This document shows positions 27,701-39,700 of a stretch of DNA of 64,000 nucleotides, piece by piece. Under the pieces are notes generated by a model. It did not search any database. It had not been told where the DNA came from and saw nothing but the letters and a program-made list of their open reading frames with translations. Each line of letters starts with the position of its first letter. Position 1 is the first letter of the stretch. The DNA is from Capra hircus (taxonomy: Eukaryota > Chordata > Mammalia > Artiodactyla > Bovidae): the NCBI RefSeq assembly GCF_001704415.2, contig NC_030811.1, forward strand, positions 76,402,069 to 76,466,068, written 5' to 3'. A program made the position numbers and the translations under genes.

Positions 27701-30700
27701 GGTTTATAAGGAAGAGGAAGGTCTGACTACAAAGAGAAGACCATAAGATGATGAAAGAGACTGGAGTGATGTGATCACAAGCCAAGAGATGCTGGCCTCT
27801 AGATGCTGGAGGAGGCAGAGTCAACTCTTCCCTGAAATCTCCAGAAGGAACCATTTCTGCCCCTACCTTGACGACCTAAGACTTGCTCATTTTAGAATTT
27901 TGAAGTCCAGAACCACAAGGCAATGTGTTGTTTATTTAAGGGCTAAAATTGTGGTGATTTCTTATTGTAGCAATAAACTAATATAAGATCTTCAGGGGAT
28001 CTTCCCAACACAGGGGTTGAACCCAGGTCTCCCACATTGCAGGTGGATTCTTTACCAGCTGAGCCACAAGGGAAGCAGTGTCCCTGATAAGAGACACTAA
28101 AAGAAGTTTGAGCACACAACACAGACTTTCTGAGTTTCAGTTTCATTATCTGTAAAGCAGGGATTTTTTACCAACTGAGCTATCAACATTCAGAAAACTA
28201 AGATCATGGCATCCAGTCCCATTACTTCATGGCTAATAGATGAGGAAAAAGTGGAAACAGTGTCTGACTTTATTTTGGGGGGTTCCAAAATCACTGCAAA
28301 TGGTGACTGCAGCCACGAAATTAAAAGACACTTGCTCCTTGGAAGAAAAGTTATAACCAACCTAGACAGCACATTAAAAAGCAGAGACATTACTTTGCCA
28401 ACAAAGATCCATCTAGTCAAGGCTATGGTTTTTCCAGTAGTCATGTATGGATGTGAGAGTTGGATTATAAAGAAAGCTGAGCACCAAAGAATTGATGCTT
28501 TTGAACTGTGGTGTTGGAGAAGACTCTTGAGAGTCCCTTGGACTGCAAGGAGATCCAACCAGTCCATCCTAAAGGAAATCAGTCCTGAATATTCACTGGA
28601 AAGGCTGATGTTGAAGCTGAAACTCCAATACTTTAAGTGGCCACCTGATGCAAACAACTGACTCATTTGAAAACCTGATGCTGGGAAAGATTGAAGGCGG
28701 GAGGAGATGGGGACAACAGAGGATGAGATGGTTGGATGGCATCACTGACTCAATGGACCTGAGTTTGAGTTAACTCTGGGAGTTGGTGATGGACAGGGAG
28801 GCCTGGTGTGCTGCAGTCCATGGGGTTGCAGAGGTGGACATGACTGAGCGACTGAACTGAACTGAACTGAAAGTAAGGATAATATCACCAAGAAGAATTG
28901 CTGTAAAGATGAAGCGAACTTAAGCAAAACACTTAGAATATAGTATTAATTGAAAAAAGACAGTTTTTAAATGTATAAATATATCTCTCTTATATAGAGG
29001 TGGTTTGGGGTTCATGAAAAACTTCCCTCAAAACTCTATTCTTTAATGTTTAAAGCAATATAAGCCCCTTCTAACAGGGCGACACTTCAGGGAAATTACG
29101 TGCAATAAATTGCAAAAAGACCTCACTCAAAAAGCAATACTGTTGCCATAAAAGTCACCTCTAGAATAGTTTTAATCTTGGGTGCAAACTTGTGCCTATG
29201 TAACAAAATCTGTTTCAAGAAAGAAAGACAACTTATGTAAGATAGCCTATTTTTACAAAGCTCTACTATTTTTGCACTCTCCACACTCTAAAGATCATAG
29301 ATTAAATCATGGCTGCCCTTATCAAGAGTCATTCCTAGGGGTTAAAAAAAAAAAAAAGGAATCATACATTTGACCTTGCAAAATGGGAAGTTTTTTTAAT
29401 GGAAAGTTCCCCACATCACTCTAGAAATGGGATACTGATACAGCTTTGCTGATAAGAATCAAGTCTCAGACCCAGGAAATCTTCATTTATCTCTCTTACC
29501 ACAGGATGTAGTAGAATCAGGCCTCTCAAAAACAATTTCCCACAGGTTCAGAGCTCATATTAAAAAGTGGCACATATTGGCCCACTTAGCATAGGATATC
29601 TCCCCTCATCAACAGTATCATTCAAAATAAAAATCTTTTTTTTGCAACAGTGTGGATGGACCTAGAGAGTATTATGTTTAATGAAATAAGTCAGATAGAG
29701 AACTAAGAAATAGTCTGTATCACTTATATGAAGAATCTAAAAAAATAAAACAATTATCTATAACAAAACAAAGCAGACTTACAGATACAGAGAACAGATT
29801 AGTGGTTACCACGAGGAGAGAGAATAAGGGCAAAATAAGGGTAGGAGATTAAGAGGTACAAAGTATGTACAAAATAAATAAGCTACAAAGATATATTTTA
29901 CAGACAAGGAAACAGAGCCATTATTTTGTAATAACTTTAAGTGGAGTATAATCTATAAAAATAATGAATCACTGTTGTGCACCTGAAATTAATATAATAT
30001 TGTGAGTTAATTACACTTCAATTTAGAAGACCAAAAACAAATTATAAACTTTCTTATCATTTTGGTTCTTTCTTTGCCCAGTTTCTTTACAAGCTTTTGC
30101 CATGATAGTAGGCAAACTGGGAAACAGGGATAAAGAAAATATTAAAGAACCCATCTGCTCCAAACCTGAAGTTTTTTCTTTTAAAAATACTGTGCCATGT
30201 CCCATATGCAGGCAAGCAATAGTTCTGTTTAGTCTTGTACTAACCAACCAGTTTGTGCCCACTTATCCCAACTGTCATAGAAAAGCAGGTTTTCACTGGG
30301 AGCCACAATAAATCCCTTCTTTACTGGCTTCATTATAGACTCACTTAATAAGTTTTTTTTTTTTCACTTAATGTATTTAAGTCTAATACTCAAGTTCCCT
30401 TTACCTATTTACTCAGTGAAAAACAACTCACTCAAGCTGATCTATCTATAAATGATTTATGGGACTCAGAAGCTTTTAGCAATTAGTAACAGGGAACAGA
30501 TGATTGCTCAAGGGTTTTTGTCTCTAAAATCAAGGGACAACATGATGTATTATTTCTCATAGGCTTTTAAGAAACATCTCATTCACTGTCATCATTTTTA
30601 AACGAACAAATGATCTTTTAGGATAGCTACTAAAAACACAGGAACACTGACATCCTAGGTTCTAAGAAGGGAGATATCTAAGAAGGGATTCCCCCTGCAC

Positions 30701-33700
30701 TGGGCCGCCTTTCAAAAAGCTCATTTTGGTGGTGGTGAGGGTGTATCCAGAGAAAACCTTCCCCTATCTGGCTTCCAAAAGGTCAGTCCTAGTCATCACA
30801 ACCTGAGTCCCAAAGAGGCATGAGAAAATGGGGTGCAAAGAAAAAACAAGGGCTAACATGTACCAGAAGGAAAGGTCAGAGCAGAGAGACACATATGCTG
30901 CTCACTCACCAAGGTTGAGAAAAGTAATGCCCTTTGTCACACGTGAGTCAACACTCCCAAGAGTAGTAGTGAAGGTTTTGCTGTGCCCTGTGGAGAGAAC
31001 ACCAAGCCAGAGAAAGGATGTTAAGAAACAAAGAGCTGCAATTCCACCCAAGGCAGTGACTACACATCATACTCTCCACACTGAGTAACTGTGAAACTGA
31101 CAAAGCAAGTGTCTTCAGAGTCCCAGAGCTCATGGTTCCCCCATCATTCTCCAGAAGCCAGCACTGAAGATGGATCACCCGAGTGCAGTCACAAGCCAGT
31201 AGCTTACACATAATCTTAGAGCTTAAAGGGTGGGCTGTGCTGGGATAGAAGGATCTGAGGAACTTTACTTAAGAATCCAAGGGATGGAGAAGACCAGGTG
31301 GCTCTTTGGCCCTCATGCCTCAAGGCTCACTGCCACACTCTTGCTGTCATTAAGGCCCATGAAGGCTTCTCTGAATCACCGAGAAAGCCCACTGTGAGTC
31401 AGAGAGGGTGTTTATCTAGTATACTCAGGGTAGTACTGGGCTTCACTTTCCATTCTTCTAACTCTTAATCATGGTTATTAGCTCTTAGTACAACTTTCAG
31501 AAAAGTTCTATTTACTGGCTTTAATTATTAACCATTTGAAAAAGGTATGAAAACATTCCACAAATATCAAACTTGTATTATTAAAGCATGCATATAGGTC
31601 TTCTGAATTTTCTTCTGTTTTCTTCATTATTAAGTTATTAAACATTTTTTACTTTGATCTCTAACTTCTGAATGTAACATTAGGCAGAATAAAATCTCGT
31701 GTGACCTGGCATAGTTTTTTCAGAAAATCCTAATTTTAAATAATTTTTAACTCTACCCACAGTATTATTATATAACTACTAATTTTAAGCATCTAGACAA
31801 GCAGAATAAATACTCTTTAGCATGGTTCAGGCTAAAACTATTAAAAGTCAATTTTAAAACTATTAAAGGGCACTCTGATGTCAACTACAGAACTAGAAAA
31901 GATTGGACACTTTACTCCTGTCCTCCAGGCTGACTATTGACATATCCATTTCTTGGGCCACAGATGTATGAAATGAAATACATGTATCTGAGGTCTAAGA
32001 GCTGTTAAAGTCTAAGATGGTAGAAGCTTTTTTAACTGAAACCTTATGTACCTTTGTAAGCTATATATATAGGGACCTTTCAATTAGTAATAATATAAAA
32101 ATCAAAAACATACTATCAGCAAATACATCCTTTTGTATTGGTCTATAGGCCTGGTAAAAAGACACAGGTCAGGAAAAAATATATATTATACAATACTATT
32201 TTTAAAATAATATAAAAATAATTAACAACACTCATCATTCATTAATTTCTGTAGGAAATTTGTATTATATACACAGATTTATGATGTACTGATCAAATTT
32301 GTTATAAGGTAATAAAACTTTAAAATCTATATACTTTGCTATTTGGAAAAAATGATTATGTTAAAAAAAAGAATAAATGAAAAGTACCTTTATGAAAGTA
32401 AAACACTGAATATGTGATTTGTTCCCAAGAGTCAAAGTTCGGGCAGTAACATACACACAAACTTCCTAGAAGGAAGAAAGTATTTAGTAAAGCTTAGAAT
32501 CACAGACAAAGTTTCCTAAGCTACTTATCCTTATTGCCATTCCTTTAGATGTTCTGCCTCAATTTACCTCACAGATTATTCCCAAATTCTAGAAATTAAC
32601 TATTAACAAGTTGCTAAGAAATTTCAATTCAACAATTACTCAGCACACACTGTATGCAACGTATTGTGGTAGACTGTGGAAGGTTAGGAAAGTGAAGAGA
32701 GACGTCCATATACGGAATCACGGGAGTCCCGAGAAGTTTACAGAGCTTCATGAGATTCTCCTTATATACATAGCCTCCCCTGCACTCTTTTCCAGTTTGT
32801 TCTCCAGCCATTCCTAATAGCTAGGGACCCCAGTTAATCAAAAAAACGTCTCCTTTTTACAGAAAGTCTCCAGTCTTATTACTTATTTACAATGGAAGGC
32901 AAACTGAGGCAATGAGAGGAAGAGGTGTGTGAGCCTGTTCCCACCTATATTAGAGTCACTGAGGTCCATGGCCCAAGGTCAAAGGAGAGCTCCTGGGATA
33001 GACTGGTTTTTCCAGATGAGCCCTGACTGCCCTCACTTAGCCCACCACTTCAGAACAACCTCAGCCTGCCCACCCGCTTCAATGTGTAAAACTGTCCATC
33101 ACATCCAGCAGCTGCTGCCACCTGTACATCTGGGTAAATTCATCAATGACTTACAAATGAGGGCCTTATGCTTAGATGGATACTTCTATTCTAATGCTAG
33201 CATTTATGTGATCACCTGAAATAGGAGATTTCTAGGGTGGAAAGGAACTTGACAAACCTGGTTCTAGTCCCAGAGTGAATATTAACTAGCTATGTGAACT
33301 CTATCATTATTCTACTTCAGTGAATCATTCCCTCTACCATACTCCACTAGAGTTCCTTTGTTAAAAACCATGGTAGGGAAAAAAGGTCCATTTTCCCGAA
33401 GAAGGCTATTCCAGGACATATTTAAGCACTCTGTTATAATATTTATCAGTTTTGACTCTTTTAATGATTTTTAAGATGGCAATATATTGTTAGAAATTCA
33501 TTTTATTGCAATATTTTCAACATGAAATGACAAAAAAGAATAACTTTATCAGATTATAAAAGGTAATGATTCTGTTAGATTTTAAATTACCATTATGCTT
33601 AATGACCACACAATAATACCTTTATTTAAATCTACAGCAGACTCACTAAGAATAAAATAATGCTACACTAAAGCATAAACAAAAATAGTAATTAAAAGAG

Positions 33701-36700
33701 TTACCAAAGTCCCATGTACCACTTTGAATACTTTCATATAGTAAACATTCTATATGTTTACTATAGAATGTAAACCTACTGGTTTATCCTGTTCTTTTAT
33801 ATTCTATGATCACAAAGACAAAGATATTTTTAGCAGATAGAGTTAAAACTTCAGCCTCTCTTTGATAATAAAGAAATAAGAATTAAAATAGGGTACCACA
33901 TTTTTCTTCCTTGGAAGAAAAGTTATGACCAACCTAGATAGCATATTGAAAAGCAGAGACATTACTTTGCCAACAAAGGTCCGTCTAGTCAAGGCTATGG
34001 TTTTTCCAGTAGTCATGTATAGATGTGAGAGTTGGACTGTGAAGAAAGCTGAGCACCGAAGAATTGAACCTTTTGAACTGTGGTGTTGGAGAAGACTCTT
34101 GAGAGTCCCTTGGACTGCAAGAAGATCCAACCAAATTTGGCCACCTCATGCGAAGAGTTGACTCATTGGAAAAGATTCTGATGCTGGGAGGGATTAGGGG
34201 CAGGAGGAAAAGGGGACGACAGAGGATGAGATGGCTGGATGGCATCACTGACTCGATGGACGTGAGTCTGAGTGAACTCCGGGAGTTGGTGATGGACAGG
34301 GAGGCCTGGTGTGCTGCGATTCATGGGGTTGCAAAGAGTCGGACACGACTGAGCAACTGAATTGAACTGAACCGCATTTTTCCTTTAAAATTAACAAAGT
34401 TTTAAAAATTATAATCAATTCTGCCAGTGGAGGAACAATCTCAAATAATAGTAATGAAAAGGTGAACTAGTACAATCTCTCTGAAACACAGTTTTGCAGA
34501 GAATTAAATATATTCACACCTGTTGACCCAGCAATTGTTCTTTTAGGAATCTGTCCTGAGGAATGAGCATGAATTGTAAACAATATAAGGAAGATTATAA
34601 TCTCCATTCTAGGAAAAAATCTCTACACACCATTCTTTAGGGAATCGAGGTTATTGTTTTCCTTGTTTTAGAGAAAGTTAACATGAGATGTAGAATAAAC
34701 TTACATTAAAACATACACTGAGAGCCATATTCAGATTTCATAGCAAGTATCTCCAAACAGGTTGTAGCTTAGTCACCCTTCTCAATCCCAAAAGGGGAAA
34801 AAAGACACAGCAAGGGGAAATGGACTGTGCACAGGCTCTGCAAAACTGTCCCGCTCCTAGAATTTTCTCTGATAGTGTCAATGTTCTAAATCTGGTTCTA
34901 AATCTGGTAATCATGAGCCACAGGTGACTACTGAGCATTTAAAAGACAGCTACTGTGACTGACAAACTCCTTTTAAATTTTATTTAATTTTAACAACTTA
35001 AATAGCCGCACATGGCTAGTGGCTACCATGCTGGACCACACAACTCTGGAGCACTGGTTCTCGCCTCTGAAAGCACATTAAAGCTTCCTGAGCTCACAGA
35101 TACCTAGGCTCCATTTGAGACCACTAAATCAGAATCTCTGGGGCTGATACTCAGGCATCAGTATTTTTTAAATTTGCCTGAATCATATTAACTGAAATCT
35201 CTAAGCCTCAGTTTCCTCATCTGTAAATAAGGAAAACATAGCACCTCCTTCGTATGGTGAGTGTTAAATAAGATAATATGTATAAAGCTCTGGCAAAAAA
35301 GTTATATGTAGTCATAAAGGTTAGCTGCTATTATTATTATTCCAGAATAATTATGCTTATGAGTTGGGGGAAGTCAGAGTTTGGGAAAAAGAAAAAAAAG
35401 CATGCTCTTAATGGTGTATCCAGCAATGTTTAATGAATATTCATCAATGATGAAGATAATATCTCAAAGTTGGCTAGCCTGGGGGAAACCATTTGGACAA
35501 TGAAAGCTATTATGCACAAAGTTTTCCAAGGGAAATTATCTCATTGTAAAAAGCTCTATAAAATGCTAAACAGAGGCCTAATTCTGGGAACTTGTGAAGG
35601 GCAACTCTTACAATTAAATGTGCAGGATGGAGAAGCTACACTTTTCACCCCTCACCACCTCCCAGTAGGTGGTGCACAAGAAAGAATTACAGCCACCATG
35701 GACTCAGAACACACAGAGCATTCTAAGTACCACTTCAGGGTTAACTCTCAACATAGGGAGTACAGTCTTTCCTTCAATGCTTAAGAAAGTCCCTGATTCG
35801 GGCTTCCTGGGTAGCTCAGCTAGTAAAGAATCCACCTGCAGTGCAGGAAATCCTGGTGCGATTCCTGGGTTGGGAAGACTCCTGGAGAAGGGATAGGCTA
35901 CCCACTCCAGTATTCTTGGGCTTCCCTGGCATCTCATCTGGTAAAGAATCCATCCATAATGCAGGAGACCTGGGTTTGATCCCTGACAGCAATCAATGCA
36001 AAGAAATGGAGGAAAACAACAGAATGGGAAAGACTAGAGATCTCTTCAAGAAAATTAGAGATACCAAGGGAACATTTCATGCAAAGATGGGCTCGATAAA
36101 GGACAAAAATGGTATGGACCTAACAGAATAAGAAGATATAAAGAAGAGGTGGCAAGAATACACAGAAGAACTGTACAAAAAAGATCTTCACAACCAAGAT
36201 AATCACGATGGTGTGATCACTCACACTCACCTAGAGCCAGATATCCTGGAATGTGAAGTCAAGTGGGCCTTAGGAAGCATCACCATGAACAAAGCTAGTG
36301 GAGGTGATGAAATTCCAGTTGAGCTATTTCAAATCCTGAAAGATGATGCTGTGAAAGTGCTGCACTCAATATGCCAGCAAATTCGGAAAACTCAGCAGTG
36401 GCCACAGGACTGGAAAAGGTCAGTTTTCATTTCAATCCCAAAGAAAGGCAATGCCAAAGAATGCTCAAACTATCGCACAGTTGCAGTCATCTCACACGCT
36501 AGTAAAGTAATGTTCAAAATTCTCCAAGCCAGGCTTCAGCAATGCGTGAACCGTGAACTCCCTGATGTTCAAGCTGGTTTTAGAAAAGGCAGAGGAGCCA
36601 GAGATCAAATTGCCAACATCTGCTGGATCATGGAAAAAGCAAGAGAATTCCAGAAAAACATCTATTTCTGCTTTCTTGACTATGCCAAAGCCTTTGACTG

Positions 36701-39700
36701 TGTGGATCACAACAAACTGGAAAATTCTGAAAGAGATGGGAATACCAGACCACCTGACCTGCCTCTTGAGAAATCTGTATGCAGGTCAGGAGCAACGGTT
36801 AGAACTGGACATGGAACAACAGACTGGTTCCAAGTAGGAAAAGGAGTATGTCAAGGATGTATATTGTCACCCTGCTTATTTAACTTCTATGCAGAGAACA
36901 TCATGAGAAATGCCGGGCTGGATGAAGCACAAGCTGGAATCAAGATTGCTGGGAGAAATGTCAATAACCTCAGATATGCAGATGACACCACCCTTATGGC
37001 AGAAAGTAAAGAACTAAACAGCCTCTTGATGAAAGTGAAAGAGGAGAGTGAAAAAGTTGGCTTAAAGCTCAACATTCAGAAAACTAGGATCATGGCATCC
37101 GGTCCCATCACTTCATGGCAAATAGATGGGGAAACAGTGGAAACAGTGGCTGACTTTTGGCGGGGGGGCTCCAAAATCACTGCAGATGGTGATTGCAGCC
37201 ATGAAATTAAAAGACGCTCCCTCATTGGAAGGAAAGTTATGACCAACCAAGATAGCATATTAAAAAGCAGAGACATTACTTTGTCAACAAAGGTCCGTCT
37301 AGTCAAGGGTATGGTTTTTCCAGTAGTCATGTATGGATGTGAGAGTTGGACTATATAGAAAGCTGAGCACAGAAGAATTGATGCTTTTGAACTATGGTGT
37401 TGGAGAAGACTCTTGAGAGTCCCTTGGACTGCAAGGAGATCCAACCAGTCCATCCTAAAGTGATCAGTCCTGGGTGTTCATTGGAAGGACAGATGCTGAA
37501 GCTGAAACTCCAATACTTTGGCCACCTGATGTGAAGAGCTGACTCATTTGAAAAGACCCTGATGCTGGGAAATATTGAAGGTGGGAGGAGAAGGGGATGA
37601 CAGAGGATGAGATGGTTGTATGGCATCACCAACTCTATGGACATGGGTTTGGGTAGACTCTGGCAGTTGGTGATGGATAGGGAGGCCTGGCGTGCTGTGG
37701 TTCATGGGATCACAAAGAGTCTGACTCGACTGAGCAACTGAACTGACTGACCCACTCCAGTATTCTGGCCTGGAGAATTCCATGCAAGGTATAGTCCATG
37801 GGTTTGCAAAGAGTCAGACACAACTGAGCAACTCAGATAGGGTGTGCAATCTTTCCTTCAATGTTTTAGAAAGTCCCTGATTCATCCTCCTATTGTTAAA
37901 AATGTATCAGAAAAAACTATAGAAACTCATAATCCTAATATATCAGTGGTCTGACATTAACAGAGCACTTTTGCTCACCACTAACTCTTATGATCAGCCT
38001 CATCATCAAGATTTTAACCTTTAAATCTCTGAAAGGTAGCAAATTTCATTTCTTAGGGCAGGAAAATTCAGGGCAAAGATGCTTTCAAGAATGTAATAAG
38101 TGGTGGTGAAAGGACAAAGTAGCTCTCAATGACTAATATGGAACAACTAAAAAACAAATGTTATTACAGCATCAGCATGAATGTAATAGTTGAAATAAGT
38201 AGAGTTTGTAAAAGGTCCTGAGTCTATTGGCATTTCTTTCACGAACCATGTTTTCTGTTCTCCACACCAGTGGAAAACTAAGCTCCTTATTATAGAGGGA
38301 GCCATATAGGGATTAGACTATTTGCGCCTTTCTCCATTTGCTGAAGTAGGTATTTGCTTTAATCACAAAGTTTCAAAAGCTGCTTTTGAAAAGTAATTTG
38401 GGAAATACATGAATTGGCAACTTATGAGTTGAAAATAAAAAGAGCGCTTCTCTTGGTTTATTTCACCTTAAATCTGAAAGCACCCCATTTGAAACAGGCT
38501 TACTTTTTTTATTTCAAAGCTGACTGTGAAAAGCAAGGCTCCTAGACATCACTGAGAAAGGGAAACAGGCTCTTTCACATCTTTTGCCAAATTAACCTAA
38601 CATTTCTTAAGATATGTCATAGATAGCCTATTTATAAATTACTAATATTTGTGAGAAATTCCTATGGGAATAAAATAAAATGGAATAAAATCTTCACAGA
38701 ATAATAGCCTAAAATGATTGTTTATATTCAACAGATTTAAAGTAAGTAGCGGGGAAGAACCAACCCTGGGGACACCACATGAGCTCGGGATCCCATTACA
38801 TCCCCCCTTCTAAGCGAATTCACTCTACTAGTTACTCCTCTCTGCTATATAGTGTCATCTTTTCTTTTCCACTAAATATCCTATAAGCGTTCAAACATAC
38901 TACAGTCTCTACCGTCTCAAAACATAATACCCCCACAATGCCACTTCCCCATCCAGCTGCTGCCTCTCTTATGCAAGCACATGTTGCTATCATTTTTCAA
39001 TTCTCACATGAGATTTCACCCAGCACAATCAAGCTTTTACCTCAATCACCCAGCACAAACTACACACAGTAACTTCCACGCAGCCATACCCAATGGGCTC
39101 CATTTCTAACCACCTACTAAAAGTCACTCTTTTTTATGAAACCCCCTTCGCTCTTGGCTGCTATAACATCTCACTTGGTTTCCCTCTTCTCTCCCCATAC
39201 TCGTTCTTTTTTCTTCGGATGTTCCACATAACCTTTGTATATTTATGTCCAGATCTAATTCCTAAACCTCCTCCCTTTTTTTGACCCTTTACTTGTGTGA
39301 GATGAGTGCAACGGTACAATAGTTTGAGCATTCTTTGTCATTGTCTTTCTTTGGAATTAGAAAGAAAACTGACCTTTTCCAGTCCTGTGGCCACTGCTGA
39401 GTTGTCCAAATTTGCTGGCATATTGAGTGCCCCACTTTCACAGCATTATATTTTAGGATTTGAAAAGCTCAACTGGAATTCCATCACCTCCTCTAGCTTT
39501 GTTCGTAGTGATGCTTCCTAAGGCCCGCATGACTTCGCATTCCAGGATATCTGGTTCTAGGTGAGTGATCACACCATCATGATTATCAGAGTCATGAAGA
39601 TCTTTCTTGCACAGTTCTTCTGTGTATTCTTGCCACCTCTTCTTAATATCTTTTGCTTCTGTTAGGTCCATGCCATTTCTGTCCTTTATTGTCCCCACCT

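Larger units (their letters stand above)
26280..30909. other. GSAP: GSAP intron, 4.6 kb
   Basis: 26280-27540 and 30040-30909 look unique. Between them lie an LTR-like repeat, a SINE fragment, a MIR split by BovB, and an L1 3' end. Confidence 0.55.
35753..37883. repeat. 47-bp imperfect direct repeat flanking a SINE/BovB composite
   Basis: The segments 35753-35799 and 37837-37883 are both 47 bp and differ at 5 positions. Each begins ATAGGG and ends AAGTCCCTGATTC. They bracket exactly the Bov-tA2 SINE and its nested BovB. This is far longer than a usual target-site duplication. Confidence 0.85.

Noticed and set aside
28206..28661. 151-codon open frame as a host gene
   Set aside because: It is the C-terminal part of the BovB reverse-transcriptase protein inside a transposon copy.
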